Origin: Rutstroemia sp. NJR-2017a BVV2
Lineage: Eukaryota; Ascomycota; Leotiomycetes; Helotiales; Rutstroemiaceae
DNA length: 64,000 bases
NCBI GenBank assembly: GCA_002946415.1
Contig: NJPS01000046.1
Span: 1,736,001-1,800,000, forward strand
Direction: 5' to 3'
Part shown: positions 25,101-35,965 of the stretch, one piece after another
Position numbering within the stretch: the stretch's first letter is position 1
Layout: the number at the start of each line of letters is the position of its first letter
Made by a program: the position numbers and the translations under genes
Notes under the pieces: model-generated
Told to the model about the DNA's origin: nothing
Databases searched by the model: none
What the model saw: only the letters and a program-made list of their open reading frames with translations

Positions 25101-27467
25101 CCGTCTACATTCAAATTTGCCTCTTCGCACATCTGCTCGAATAGTTCCTGGTAGCATTGCTCTTCAATCGGTGTGAAAGGCATAGTGATAACAAAACGTC
25201 GCTGTTGAGGTAGCTTCAACTCATCACGGACATCCCGTTTGCTGTGGCGTAAAGCTACCGTTCCGAAAAGCCTCTGAAATTCCGCCTTGTGGGAAGATAT
25301 AAGCGATAGGAATATGTGCTGCGAAGAGGCGTACGGCTCATATCTCAAGAAAATTAACAATCCTTGTAGGTCGCTGATATTCTTTCTCACCTACAGGAGT
25401 TTAGCAAGATGTGAGAAGTAGTTACTGGTTGCCAAAATAAGAAGTGCATCGGGAGGGGCAGATTTGTAGCAATGCATGTACTTCGCAGAAACAGTGTGGA
25501 AGGTACTTACTGGCGTGCCTGTGATTGCCCAAGCATTAATGCGAGGTATCATTTTGGCCACAGTTGCTGCTTTGCTAACACCACTCTCCACCATTTGTGC
25601 TTCGTCCAGGCATACTCGCCACCATGAGAATTGCATTAGAGGCGATTTCCGTCGCGGATACTTCGATTCATGGCGTAATTTCTTTTCGGGGTTTAATTTG
25701 GTGAAGTTGATCTCAGCAGAAAGCACCGCATAGGTTGTAATGACAACATCGGAATTCGCAAAGCTATCCAATATCTCCTCTTGTTCAATGCGCCGGTTTT
25801 TAATGCCCTGATAATGCATGACTGTGAGATGCGGAGCATGCTTCTGAATCTCGGCTATCCATTGTTCTAAAGTTTGTCAGTGACTGTCAAGGAAAGGGTA
25901 GGAAAATTGACATGAAAAGACATTCTTAGATTTCTTACTTGAAATGGACGGTGGAGAAATTATCAGTGTAGCACCAGTTGGCCGCAAATCTTCGTCAGTA
26001 TACGCATCGAACACCAGCGACCTCTCGGCTAAACGCTTATGAAGTGTCATTAAAGCGATCATTTCGACAGTCTTCCCCAGCCCCATTTCCTCTGCCAAAA
26101 TGCCCCCCTTAATCCTTGTTTCCAGTGCAAAGAATGGCTCGAGGTTAAAGGTGACTATGCCAAATAAGTGGCTCACATAAAAAGTCTGACCATGGATGTC
26201 TGTAACAGCTCTAAATGTATTCGGCAGTTCACTCATGGGTACATCCTTCACGGGTTGAATACCATGGGCCGTGCCAGCCCATTCCATGCCCTCCCGCCGA
26301 AGTAACCATTGCACTGCGCGCTTTTGGAACGGGTAAAGATCCGTGTTTAAGTCGGTTTCTATTGATGCCGCGACATCATCTTCCTTTTCAGAGGAATGGA
26401 CACAATTATAAAATTCCTGGGCTGAGAAAGTGTCTGTCTTAGAAAATGTCGGATTTGGAAAATAGGTTTCGAGGACTTTTATAAGTTCCCGCGTCTTTTT
26501 CTTTTGAATAACATATTCTGGTGAAGTGGTGACGTTCCATTTCAGTGTGAAGAATATTTGTATGTAGTCAGATTCGTCCTTCCCTAGTAGCATAATATCA
26601 ACCTCAGTCCATAATCTGCCTTGATCATAAGGCGAGTTTCCAGAATTTCTGTTAACAGCCAATGAAGTGAAGATATCGTCGAGGTTATCAATTGTTTCAT
26701 CAGTTTGGTTGTTAATGCCGGGGGGGTCCATCGACAATGGCACGGAGAGTAGACTGTTTCCGGCTTCATCATATATGTCCAAATTATGAACCGCGTAACC
26801 AGAGGCGTGCCGATTCCAAGGACTGGAGTAAGAGATATTGTTCTTCCTAAGAGCCATATCGAAGCCAGACAACTTCGAACCAGCGCATTTGATTTCTAGA
26901 ACGCTTTCCTTGACAACGATATGCTGATATTGCGGTCCAGCCTGATTTCTATCTTGATGTTCAACTGCTCGGTTCCCAATCACCGTTTTCCGCCGCTTTC
27001 GGGGAGGTTCCACTTGCGCGTTCTGGAAATTTTTGTGGTCAGCCTTGAGATCTAGTCTAATCTGTGCTCATCGTCATTGATGAAGACACAGATACTTCTG
27101 TTTAGAACAGTCCACCTAAGTTGAGACTGTTGTCGAAACTTCTCATTTCTACCCGAAGGTCTTTCACAGCGACTTCGAAATATGCATCATGCTGAGCAGG
27201 GCATACGTAGACTTATCTTTAAACTCATCCTAGTTATACTACCAAAAAAGAAATTTTGCGAAGGGGAAAGGAACAAACCTCATTCTGAGAAAGAAAGTCT
27301 ATAAGAGCATCTGGGATCTCCCTCACAGTGGGTGGTGGCGATATCCCTTCCTGCATGGAATCCGACTTCACTGGTTTATAGATTCTGATAATATCCTCTG
27401 CACCGTCGTTCGATGGCGACAAGCCAGAAGGCGACCGACGTCTAGCGATTTGTTTTGTTCGAGCCAT
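22102..27467 (-). CDS. SNF2-family ATPase with RING finger (Irc20/SHPRH type)
   Basis: Nine exons join in phase to 1499 residues: 27279-27467, 25939-27022, 25511-25866, 24666-25390, 24396-24615, 24175-24305, 23854-24078, 23106-23725 and 22102-23051. A split SNF2 motor is clear: LYPFQKRAVQWLLRREG, Walker A GGILAEEMGLGKTVEM (~residue 367), DEAQ box CLDEAQMVESG (~510), AITGTPV, and the C-terminal lobe with SIVFSQFKDFLSVL, LVNASHVFLSEP and QAIARVDRIGQT. A C3HC4 RING (CVICRDEF, CGHQYCHDC, CPVCK; ~1150-1200) interrupts the lobes, as in Irc20, Rad5 and SHPRH. These are nuclear DNA translocases with ubiquitin-ligase activity used in DNA repair and chromatin maintenance. The mature N-terminus would begin A-R-T-K-Q, like histone H3. 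Intron 1 is unusually long (256 nt). The intron at 24616-24665 has two acceptors 8 nt apart; only the distal one keeps frame. Shares a divergent promoter with the mS41 gene. Confidence 0.93.
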
Positions 27468-28018
27468 CGGGTTGCGCAAACGAGATTGAAACAGTACAGT
27501 CCTATCGGCGAAACCGCTTTTCAGCTGCTGCGGCTTATGACAACAAATAAAAACCGAGCAACCGCGTCAGACTAACATTTTCTGATAGAATAAATATAAA
27601 AATACGCAGCGCGCTGATGAATCTCAGAAGGTTGACAGCATTGCCAGAGGTGTTCATGAAGCGCCAGAATGTCAACAATGATGAATCCGATAACGATAAG
27701 AAATTAAAATGCGGGCAGCTAGTAGCTAGAGCTACTTTAGCTTCGCGGACAAAGCTTAATCCTGACCCGTGCTATTTGGCTACATTGTATTACATAAATG
27801 TATCGGTCATGTGATCTCAGAATTTCTAAATCAACGCTAAGCAAAATCGCGAAGTTGACGTGAATATTTTGGGGTATTTCGGCGTTGACTTCGTCATTCC
27901 AACAAGGACCTTCTCTGATCTGCTGAAACAAGGTATCTCTTCCTATTTCTCTATCCTGTTACATGATAGCTGTATCTTCAAATCACATTGTGTTGACCTT
28001 GCATACAGTCCGCCCAAC
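27468..28018. promoter_or_regulatory. Shared divergent promoter region, SNF2-RING gene and mS41 gene
   Basis: The 551 bp between two divergent start codons. A TATAAAAATA stretch at 27595-27604 is present, but its distance from either start makes its role unclear. In-frame codons upstream of 28019 in the mS41 frame remain open from 27860 but do not look like a targeting peptide. Confidence 0.45.
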
Positions 28019-28717
28019 ATGATCCTTAAACCTCACCAATTGCGGCCGATACCGTCCTTTTTGCTCCCATTCGCAGAATCGACAAGTTCTACCCAAATAC
28101 GAAGTCTCCATTATCGCATGAAAGCGCCGCCTGTACCTCGTCCTACAGCTTTTGTGCCAGATGCCCCGACATTTCTCACACTCATTGGACGAAATCTGAG
28201 CCAGCATGCGACTAAAATAAAGTCTTGGAATGCATTGTTTACCTTGACATCTGATGAATTACGGGAACTAGGCGTTGAACCCCCCCGCACCCGTCGTTAT
28301 CTTTTACGTTGGAGAGAAAAGTTTCGAAATGGACAGTACGGCATCGGAGGAGATTTCACACACATTGACAATGGGTCTGCGGAACTCCGGGTGGTAGAAG
28401 TGCCAGCATCTGATAAAGTCCCAGCTACAGCAACTTTGTCCCCAGGGAAACGGAAGATTGTGGTCAATGTGCCTGCAGGAGGCTTTGCAGAGGACGAGTT
28501 GCCTGAGCAAATGGTTCCAGTCAAGGGCATACGCATCAAGGGTGCAAATACCATCATCGGACCTCATATACTGCCTATGAAAGGAGGAGAGGGAGCGAGG
28601 ATTGTGGTGAAGGAAGGATTGTGGGAAGACCGCAGAGGACACAAGATCGACGGCGGCGAGAGAAGACAGGCAGAAGTTCGAGCAAAGAAGAGGGGAGAGG
28701 AAAAGCGTGCGCGATAA
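28019..28717 (+). CDS. FYV4: Mitochondrial small-subunit ribosomal protein mS41 (IGR motif)
   Basis: 232 residues without an intron, starting at ATG 28019. The first ~35 residues (MILKPHQLRPIPSFLLPF onward, ending RSLHYRMK) have the basic and hydroxylated make-up of a mitochondrial presequence. The core PTFLTLIGRNLSQHATKI, followed by a Leu-rich helix and EPPRTRRYLLRWREKF, is the IGR motif, a SAM-like fold that defines yeast Fyv4/mS41 of the mitochondrial 37S subunit. The C-terminal half (GKRKIVVNVPAGG, RIKGANTIIGPHILPMKGG) is a basic extension found in filamentous fungal members. Upstream in-frame ATGs exist (27860), but that reading would bury the presequence, so I prefer 28019. Divergent from the SNF2-RING gene. 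Confidence 0.9.
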   Translation: MILKPHQLRPIPSFLLPFAESTSSTQIRSLHYRMKAPPVPRPTAFVPDAPTFLTLIGRNLSQHATKIKSWNALFTLTSDELRELGVEPPRTRRYLLRWREKFRNGQYGIGGDFTHIDNGSAELRVVEVPASDKVPATATLSPGKRKIVVNVPAGGFAEDELPEQMVPVKGIRIKGANTIIGPHILPMKGGEGARIVVKEGLWEDRRGHKIDGGERRQAEVRAKKRGEEKRAR

Positions 28718-30780
28718 GGGTACGAGGTGATGGTTGATGTAAGATAATGTTGTGAGGCTGTGCATGGGCATGCCTCTGTACATAGGGAGGAGGTGGCTGT
28801 CTGCGGTACTTGCATTGGAGGTATTCATCGCAATATTGCAGGTCAATGGGATGTTGCGATTGGTCTCATTCCACGGCTGTGGTCAATCAGCTGGGTCACC
28901 CGAGATAGGAAGATCGGTGGCAAATAGCTTAAGTCGAAAGCCTTTCCCGTGTGAGGCCGAAATACCTCATAACTATACCCAGAAAGCATCATGTCTTTCC
29001 TTATCGTAATGATTAGTTCCTTTCGAGATCACCCGAGATTCGTCTTGTCTCATGCGGGAATCGGGACATTGTTTGTGCTAACATGGTTGCAATTCTACCG
29101 GCTCCCTGGCTCCTTCACAACCCTAGACTTTCCAACGTTCTGTGCATCCTCGCCCTACCCTTCCTCGTAAAATAACCATATGTAGCAATCGCGGTGGACT
29201 ACCTACCTGATATGTACATTTTTCATCACATTTTCCGATTCGATGATTCCACTGAATGATTCGTTTAGATTTGACAGAGATATGAGCTGATTTGGTAGTT
29301 GATGATGGATTGCGCCAGCCCTGGCTGTGCTTGAAGAGGCAAACGGGCAAACTTTATCCCACGATTACTTTCTTATTAAATTGTCAGTCTAATCCGGCCA
29401 ACCTGCCAATCCATCGCGTTTCCGCCCACATCCCACGCAAGAAGGACTGCACACCAGTCACTAGATATTAGTATGGAGCAACAGCAAGCCGAAGCAGCGA
29501 ACCAACTCTTGCAGCGCAACAATTCGTCACCAGCAAGCTTACGGGACTATCACTCTCAGGTCTGCTTTAAGGCTGCCCAGGCGCTTTCAGGTCGTTCAGG
29601 TCATTCAGGCCACTATTGTCCAATGTGGAATGGGTCATTGAAATTCCTCGAAGGAAGGGAGGCAAATGGCTCCAAGATGTGGTTTAAGGCACAGCAAGGC
29701 ATACCTGTCGCTAGCTAGGTCTGTTCTTCGTCCTATGGTTGGTCTCTCCCGACACTAATTGAAGTTTTCACTCATCTCTTCCACAGAACCAGTTGAGGTA
29801 GCTATTTGCAGTCGCACAGCATGAGCCGTCGACCGCGAGATATCCATTCACATAGTGGACGGGTGCGTCATATACTTCGTAGAACAGATGGCCAGAATCG
29901 TACTTCCGTAAGTGTCTCCACGGCGCAATGCCATCCCCTCTAGTTCTAGCTCTATGCAAGTCAAAGGCTCAAGCATGTGAGGTGCATGACAGCTTCCAGC
30001 GGGCGGGTACTTACTACTAAGGTACTTCGAAGGTGAAAAATTGGGACTTTCATGAAGGAGTATGACACATCTTTCAATTGACAGCCTAAACCCCGAGGAG
30101 CTCCTATCTTAGGGCTTTTTCTGCCTATTTTTTGGGCTGCTCTAACCTTAATTAAGCACGGCACTCGCTGAACATCCTTGTTTGGCCATAGCTAAAACGC
30201 AGGAACCCTCGATGCCAACTCCATCTGCCTGGACGGCATATGTATTTCTCTGCTATATTCGCTACCACCTATACATCGGCTTTAAATGCTTCCTGCTGCT
30301 TGGAATCCCATATCGTTCCTAATGACAAGCCCCAGACTGATTATAACACACACTGCCAAACCGCAACGAAAGGATTTTACTTATTTTCCCCATTTCCGTA
30401 GGAAATGGCCCCCAGCACGGTGCAAAACCGTCCTCTCGTTGATTTGGGCTCCACTATCATCCTGGCTATCTGGGGACCACGATTCTACATCCATCCTGCA
30501 CTCATTCCGTATTGAAGGAGCTCCTTGGTAGGTCACATGTGTGGATAGTTCCATCACTCCATAGTCCGAACTAGAGCAAGGCTGCCTCGACAATGGAGCG
30601 CCATATCAAGCAGTTACTCTCCCTGCTTGGGTCACGTTTTTATCAGTGGCGGACATATACCTAATCCATACAGAGGCAGTGCTTCTACTCGCGTGTCATC
30701 CACTCTTGAGTCTCGTTTCATTGGATTTCCTTAATAGGTTCTTAATATATATCTTCTCTCATCACATTGCTTCTGTGCCG
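28718..30780. other. Intergenic, no gene recognised
   Basis: Holds only short open frames with no domain or plausible exon chain. It spans the 3' flank of the mS41 gene and the distal upstream region of the bZIP gene. Confidence 0.5.
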
Positions 30781-30790
30781 CGGTTCCATC

Positions 30791-30801
30791 TTTATAAAAT
30801 A
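30791..30801 (+). promoter_or_regulatory. TATA box and CT-rich leader, promoter of the bZIP gene
   Basis: TTTATAAAATA stands alone in the region. It is followed by a long CT/CA-rich stretch (to ~31000) of the kind seen at fungal transcription starts. The bZIP start codon is 474 bp further on, implying a long 5' leader. Confidence 0.45.
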
Positions 30802-31033
30802 GGGAAGTCCCCTCGAGGTGAAACTCATTCTACTCACCATCTTCTTCACACAGCTCTTCAGTCAAAGCATCATCCAACCACAAAACAGACTCAGTCCATC
30901 CATCGCTCGATTGCACTTCAAAACTAGTTTATCGAACCCACTCGACTACAGGCAGTACTTTCTTGCCTCTTCCTTGCCGCCAATCTTGAAGTCCACTCAA
31001 GAGTGATCACGCGAAGTTAAAGCTCTCCGGTCA

Positions 31034-31063
31034 ATGTTAGTAAACATTCTCTCGAGCATTTGA
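31034..31063 (+). promoter_or_regulatory. Upstream ORF in the bZIP leader
   Basis: A nine-codon ATG-to-TGA frame (MLVNILSSI) lies in the inferred 5' leader. It appears to be the only ATG between it and the main start at 31275, an arrangement that often dampens translation of fungal bZIP mRNAs. This assumes transcription starts near the TATA box. Confidence 0.4.
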
Positions 31064-31220
31064 GCATCATCTGAAACCTAAAAGGGCTTCCGGCAACGAA
31101 CAGAAAACCTTTGAACCAACCACCGAACAGTTCAGTGCATCTAATCTTGCCTGTATCGCTGTTGAAGACTCTGATAACGACCGCCAAGCCAAATTTGAAC
31201 CAGAGCCTACGGCCGCCCCT

Positions 31221-31268
31221 ACCGAAACCGAAACCGACACCGACACCGAAACCGACACCGAAACAGAG
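31221..31268 (+). repeat. Hexamer repeat just upstream of the bZIP start
   Basis: Eight units of ACCGAA/ACCGAC, the last diverged, end six bases before the bZIP ATG. The repeat is in frame with the bZIP coding sequence and would encode alternating Thr with Glu or Asp. A TAA about 200 nt upstream closes that frame without an ATG, so I read it as leader sequence. Confidence 0.75.
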
Positions 31269-31274
31269 ATCAGA

Positions 31275-31827
31275 ATGTCTTCTTCTCACCGCTCCTCAAC
31301 CAGCAAGGGGAAACACTCTTCTTCATCGAAATCGTCGAAGACAAAGCAGGATGATTGGTCTGGCATTACAGATCCCGAAGAAAGAAGACGAGTGCAAAAC
31401 AGACTTGCACAGAGAAAATTTCGTAAGTCATAACTGTTGGAAAGTTATGCTACAAGGAAACTCACACACTACAGGAGACAAGACGAAGGCGGACAAAGAA
31501 CGCCAAGATCGTGAGGCCGAAAATCAAGCTCACGCAGGTCATGCATATCACACTCCTGACCCGAATGAGATTTACAACGACAGAGAGGCCTCCGCGACAC
31601 CATGGGGATCTATGTCGATGACACATGTGGTTTCAAGAGGAAGAGCTCAGGACAGCACCTATAGGCATGAGACTCGACCAGACGAGGGAGCAAGTCACTA
31701 CGGAAACGCCGAAGCTACCTACGAAGGCGAAGCTTACTACGACGGTGAAGCTCCAGTCTACGAAGAGGATCGACCATACTATGAGTATGGAAGTGCAGCC
31801 GGTAGCAGCGGGACGTCAGGATATTGA
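31275..31827 (+). CDS. Small bZIP-type protein with basic region but weak zipper
   Basis: Two exons, 31275-31422 and 31475-31827, give 166 residues. A Ser/Lys-rich N-terminus (~30 residues) precedes the block DPEERRRVQNRLAQRKFRDK, the N-x7-R core of the fungal bZIP DNA-binding basic region; the intron cuts within the final Arg codon. The helix that follows (TKADKERQDREAENQAHAG) carries no leucine heptads, so dimerisation through a classic zipper is doubtful. It is followed by HAYHTPDPNEI, a signature I associate with a family of short fungal bZIP-like proteins. The tail is rich in Glu, Tyr and Gly (EGEAYYDGEAPVYEEDRPYY). Likely nuclear; target unknown. The leader carries an upstream ORF and a hexamer repeat. 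Confidence 0.8.
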
Positions 31828-33789
31828 GCATGACTGGATTGATGATCTATGAGAAAGCGCTACGATGAGATGACGGAGGAACAACATCTAATTTTACTTC
31901 TACGACCTCGAAACGGCCTTCCAAGTCGGCACGAGTTTTACTGCTCTTTCTTACTACCCAGAATTTTCGATCAACACATTATTTACTGATATAGACGGTG
32001 CACACGCATGGAAAAAGGAGGACAGGTTTTAACGATACCAAGCCCCCTATCCCAAGCAACCATTTTTATTTCTTTCTCTTGCCTAGTTTCAGCCCTCTTT
32101 CCAGCAAGAAATGTTTAATTGCTGCCTGCTTCATGTAACACTAGAAATTTTCTTTATATTTTCTATTTGCCGCTTACTGTACTATCTCGTTTCTTAGATA
32201 TCTAGATTTCAGCTCATGATGTACTTTTAGAATTTCAATAGAATATCGTCCAATTGCAAAGACGTCACGACGAATTCTCCCCGGAAATATGGCATATGCG
32301 GGCTTGATGGGCGCCCAACCTTTCTCGTGTTACTTCGTTAACCCCTACCCTCGGGAAAAGCTACCTCTAGGCTCCATGGGGTTCTAACATTCGGCGACTT
32401 GGTGAGATGCCCGAAATTGTGTTTCTTTGCGAACCTGATAATGCTATTCTGCAAATGCCGCACACCAGCGAGACAACCTGTCGTACCCGTTACGGACTTC
32501 CTTGTCGTCGTCTTCCCAAAAGTGGAAGAATTTAGCGAACACTTGCCAAGCCCATCATCTAACCTCACCCAAGGATTGGGGAAGTTTCGCGCCTCGTAAG
32601 GCTGTGTGGTTATTTTCTGCAGTCGTCGTTCTTTAGGACTAGCTCGATGGATTAATACCACATGATTTTATGCATATGGGATTGACCCACTCATCTCTTT
32701 ACTGCTGATTCACAAATTCGCAAGTTCAACCGACTCCTCTGGTGATCACTCAGCTCGGAAACTCAATCTAATTCTAACAGCCGGCCGTTCTTGAGGTCAA
32801 ATTAAGAAACGATTCAATCCGCAGCGGAACGGCACTTAAATTCGTATTATGTGACGAAGGGGGGTTGAGGATCCGGTATGCCTTGAATCATCAGGATTGT
32901 GTTAGAAAATGGACTAGGATGGGATGGTATTTGGGAATGGAATAGATGTTAAGGTGGTGTCGACAGGGTACGACTCCGTGGGAGAGGAACGACAAACGAG
33001 GCGCATGTCGACATTTAAGCTCCCAGGCTTCTTGGGATAGTGATGGGATGTGATGGAATAGCATAAGTAGCATAGCATGAGAGAAAAGGGAAGGGATCGT
33101 GAGTGGGACGAGGCACTTCGCGTTCGGTACCGAGCCAGGAAGGGGTATGTGTTTTGCTGTGTAGGTGGTAAGTTGTAAGGCCAAATGGTACATCGTATCC
33201 ATTCCAGTTGTACATTTACGTTGTACGTTGTACGTCGTAAGTTACATTTACGAGCCATTGTATGTCAATGTCGACATGTACCGAGACCGAGGGATTGTTC
33301 CTAATTGCTCCCTTGGACGGCGGCGGGACCTCTAGCTGGATGCCGTCCCGAGCTTGGAAGCGAGAAGCGAAGAGGAGAGCGAGCGAACCGGATGCAGATG
33401 CGCTTGGTTGGATCTTGTCGGCCTGAGGTATCAGGTTACGCGTGCCAGATAGCTTCCCAAGCTTCCCACAGCTTCCTTACCGAAGACGGTAGCCAGAAAT
33501 GCATACCCACTCCCAACTCCCACTGCCTGCCAGCTAAACTAAGCCTTGGGAAGCTTCAAATAGACTAATTACTGATGCGACTTTTATTACGACAATCTTG
33601 ATCCTAATCCTCACTTCCTCCTAATTTCAATTTTCTCTCTCTTTTCACTGTTTTTATCGCATCTTGGATAACCCAATCATATCTCTTGCTCCCAATTGAC
33701 AGAAATGAATGGTTTTTGAATACAATTGAACCTACATGCCGATTCCGCATCCTATTCGCTGTTGCAGGTAGTTACTCGGTACGGTTGCA
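31828..33789. other. Intergenic, no gene recognised
   Basis: Contains the bZIP 3' flank and the IES1 upstream region. Open frames here (the longest ~114 codons, minus strand) show no domain or signal. Confidence 0.5.
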
Positions 33790-35965
33790 ATGACGGCAGA
33801 GATGGCCGATTCAGTTCTCACTGTCGCTTCCGATACTGAGGACGTATCACCAACTCAGGCAAACTCTAAAGCCTCGCCTTCAAAGAATGTCGTAACCAAC
33901 GTCGACTCCGCCCGAAACACCCCTTCCATCACCAAACCACCCACAGACGAAGATCGCAGAACGCCTGCGTCGGAAAATCCTACCACCACTTCTAACACTT
34001 CACGGTCGCGCAAAGCAATAAAGGAACAACCCATTACGACAAGCATGCAGGCAAACATAGGGGTTGGTCCCAACAAGATCCGTCATCTGAAGAAGGATGA
34101 CGGCGAGCCTCTCTGGAGAAAGGATATTCAATACGACTTTTTGAAACTCATTTTCGAAAACGATAATGCGCAGTTCACCAACAGCTACGATCCGACCCTG
34201 CCTAAGCAGACCTTCGCAGATCTCTACATTGATGCAATGGCCAGGAGTAGCAAAACGAGTAAAATCTTGAGGGACAAGCTATTGAGTGAACATGAACCTG
34301 CGAAAAATATGGCAATGGTTTGCTTGCTGGTCAATCTGGGTCGCATGAATACCACTCTGAATTGTGAGGTTTTCCACTTCGCATCATCCACCTCAAACTA
34401 ACACGGTCGCAGTCTTCCCCGAAATGCGAGCACAACTACGAACTTATCATGCAATTCCATCTCTGCAAGCACGCCAAGATCCAAATTCCTACAAGCAACT
34501 TCAGGATGCACCCCGGCTGAAATCCATATTAAAGGGCGCATCGGAAGATCGACCTGAGCCAAGCTCGCTCGACAAGATCAAGTTCAAACCATTGCCACGT
34601 ACCAATCCAGTGAACCTCATATTTGTCCTCGCGACATATGCTGCCAAAGTGACGGAACTGCATTTCCCCCCTGGCCGAGAATTTTTTGATCTCATTATGA
34701 ACACTTCGATCACTAGCGAGTCGAGAGCAAGGGCTTTCTTATGGTTGATGTGGTTCTACCTTGAGTCGGATTTCACGGAAGAGGGTGCAGAAGAAAATCC
34801 CTTTGGCGCTGGTGTCGATTATGATACTGACGTGAGAAATCAAGGTGTTCCACGATTGGTTGATATGACCGAAGAAGAAGAGGCGCAAGAGAATGTCGAT
34901 ACACCAGAAGAACTAGAATATGGGCAGACGAAGATGCGCGACCGCAGACGTATCATCGAACTCGACCAAATAGCTTTTCAGGCCGAGAACGGTCCTCCAA
35001 AGCGTGGTCCCAAGCCAAAACTCTTCCTGCCTCCCGATGAGGGTGGATCTGCAGTAGCTGGACTTACTAGTCGTATTAGACCCCGTTTTGAAGATGGCTA
35101 TGGTACTCCGGGGGGCTTGATGGGTAAGGTTCGCCCAAGATATGACTCTGATATCGAAAGTTCGCGCTCCACCCCACCTCCTCGAACCCTTCATGCCAGC
35201 AACATTCGTATTAATAACTTGCTTAATACAGGTGCGAGGAGTCGAGGCGGTAAGCACCTTATGCCAGAAGGTTCTTCCCCAGTGCCTGAGACTGTCACTA
35301 CACTAAGACGTCCCCGACCCTTAACGGCGCATCAATTAGCCGTTGAGCGTAACCGAAATCAGCGCGTCGATTATATTCTAAGTCGCGGAATTAGAAAGAA
35401 GCATCACTGGGCAAGAAAGCAACGAAAGCAGGAAGGAGCTTTCATTCGTGCCAGTAACAGGATCAAGCAAATGGCCAACCCCTTTAGTGATAGCGAGGAT
35501 GACAGCTACAGGAGAAATCCTTACCCATTCAGAGATCGAGGATTTGGTGGTTTAGTCCAGCTTGAGTCGGAAGAAGATGATTTCGGAGAAGAAATGTCTG
35601 CATATGCCGCCGCGTTCCGTCGCGCGGGCAGAAGATTAGATCGCTGGGAGGGCCGAACGGATCTGATCGGCGTCATGGGCACGAATCGCGTCCTTCATGG
35701 CAATGGTGTCAATGGCCATGATCTCCAAGACGACGACGAGACCGAAGATGAGCAAGAGCCGCAATATCATGGGTCGAAACCCAACGGCACCACAGCGGAT
35801 GCTCAAGACGACGATCTGGATGATATGGAGAAGGAGCTCCTAGGTTTGGGCACAGATAATGATGATGATGATGATGAGCTTGATGTAATGGAGCGATCGC
35901 TGTTGGGCCTGGCGGGCGACGATACTGAGGCGGATATTAGTGATATGGGCATGGATATTGATTAG
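33790..35965 (+). CDS. IES1: INO80 chromatin-remodelling complex subunit Ies1
   Basis: Exons 33790-34363 and 34413-35965 (intron 49 nt) give 708 residues; the second Met at 33802 is an alternative start. After a Ser/Thr-rich, disordered N-terminus comes the conserved entry HLKKDDGEPLWRKDIQYDFL. A second core contains NPVNLIFVLATYAAKVTEL, FPPGREFFDLIMNTSI and ESRARAFLWLMWFYLESDF. This is the pattern of fungal Ino eighty subunit 1, which sits on the INO80 remodeller that slides nucleosomes and exchanges H2A.Z. The centre is basic (RKKHHWARKQRK). The C-terminus is strongly acidic with a run of Asp encoded by GAT repeats near 35866, possibly a histone-contacting surface (inference). Confidence 0.85.

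Noticed and set aside
31111..31289. N-terminal extension of a protein through the hexamer repeat upstream of the bZIP start
   Set aside because: It needs a TTG start in a different frame from the bZIP; in the bZIP frame an upstream stop occurs without an ATG.
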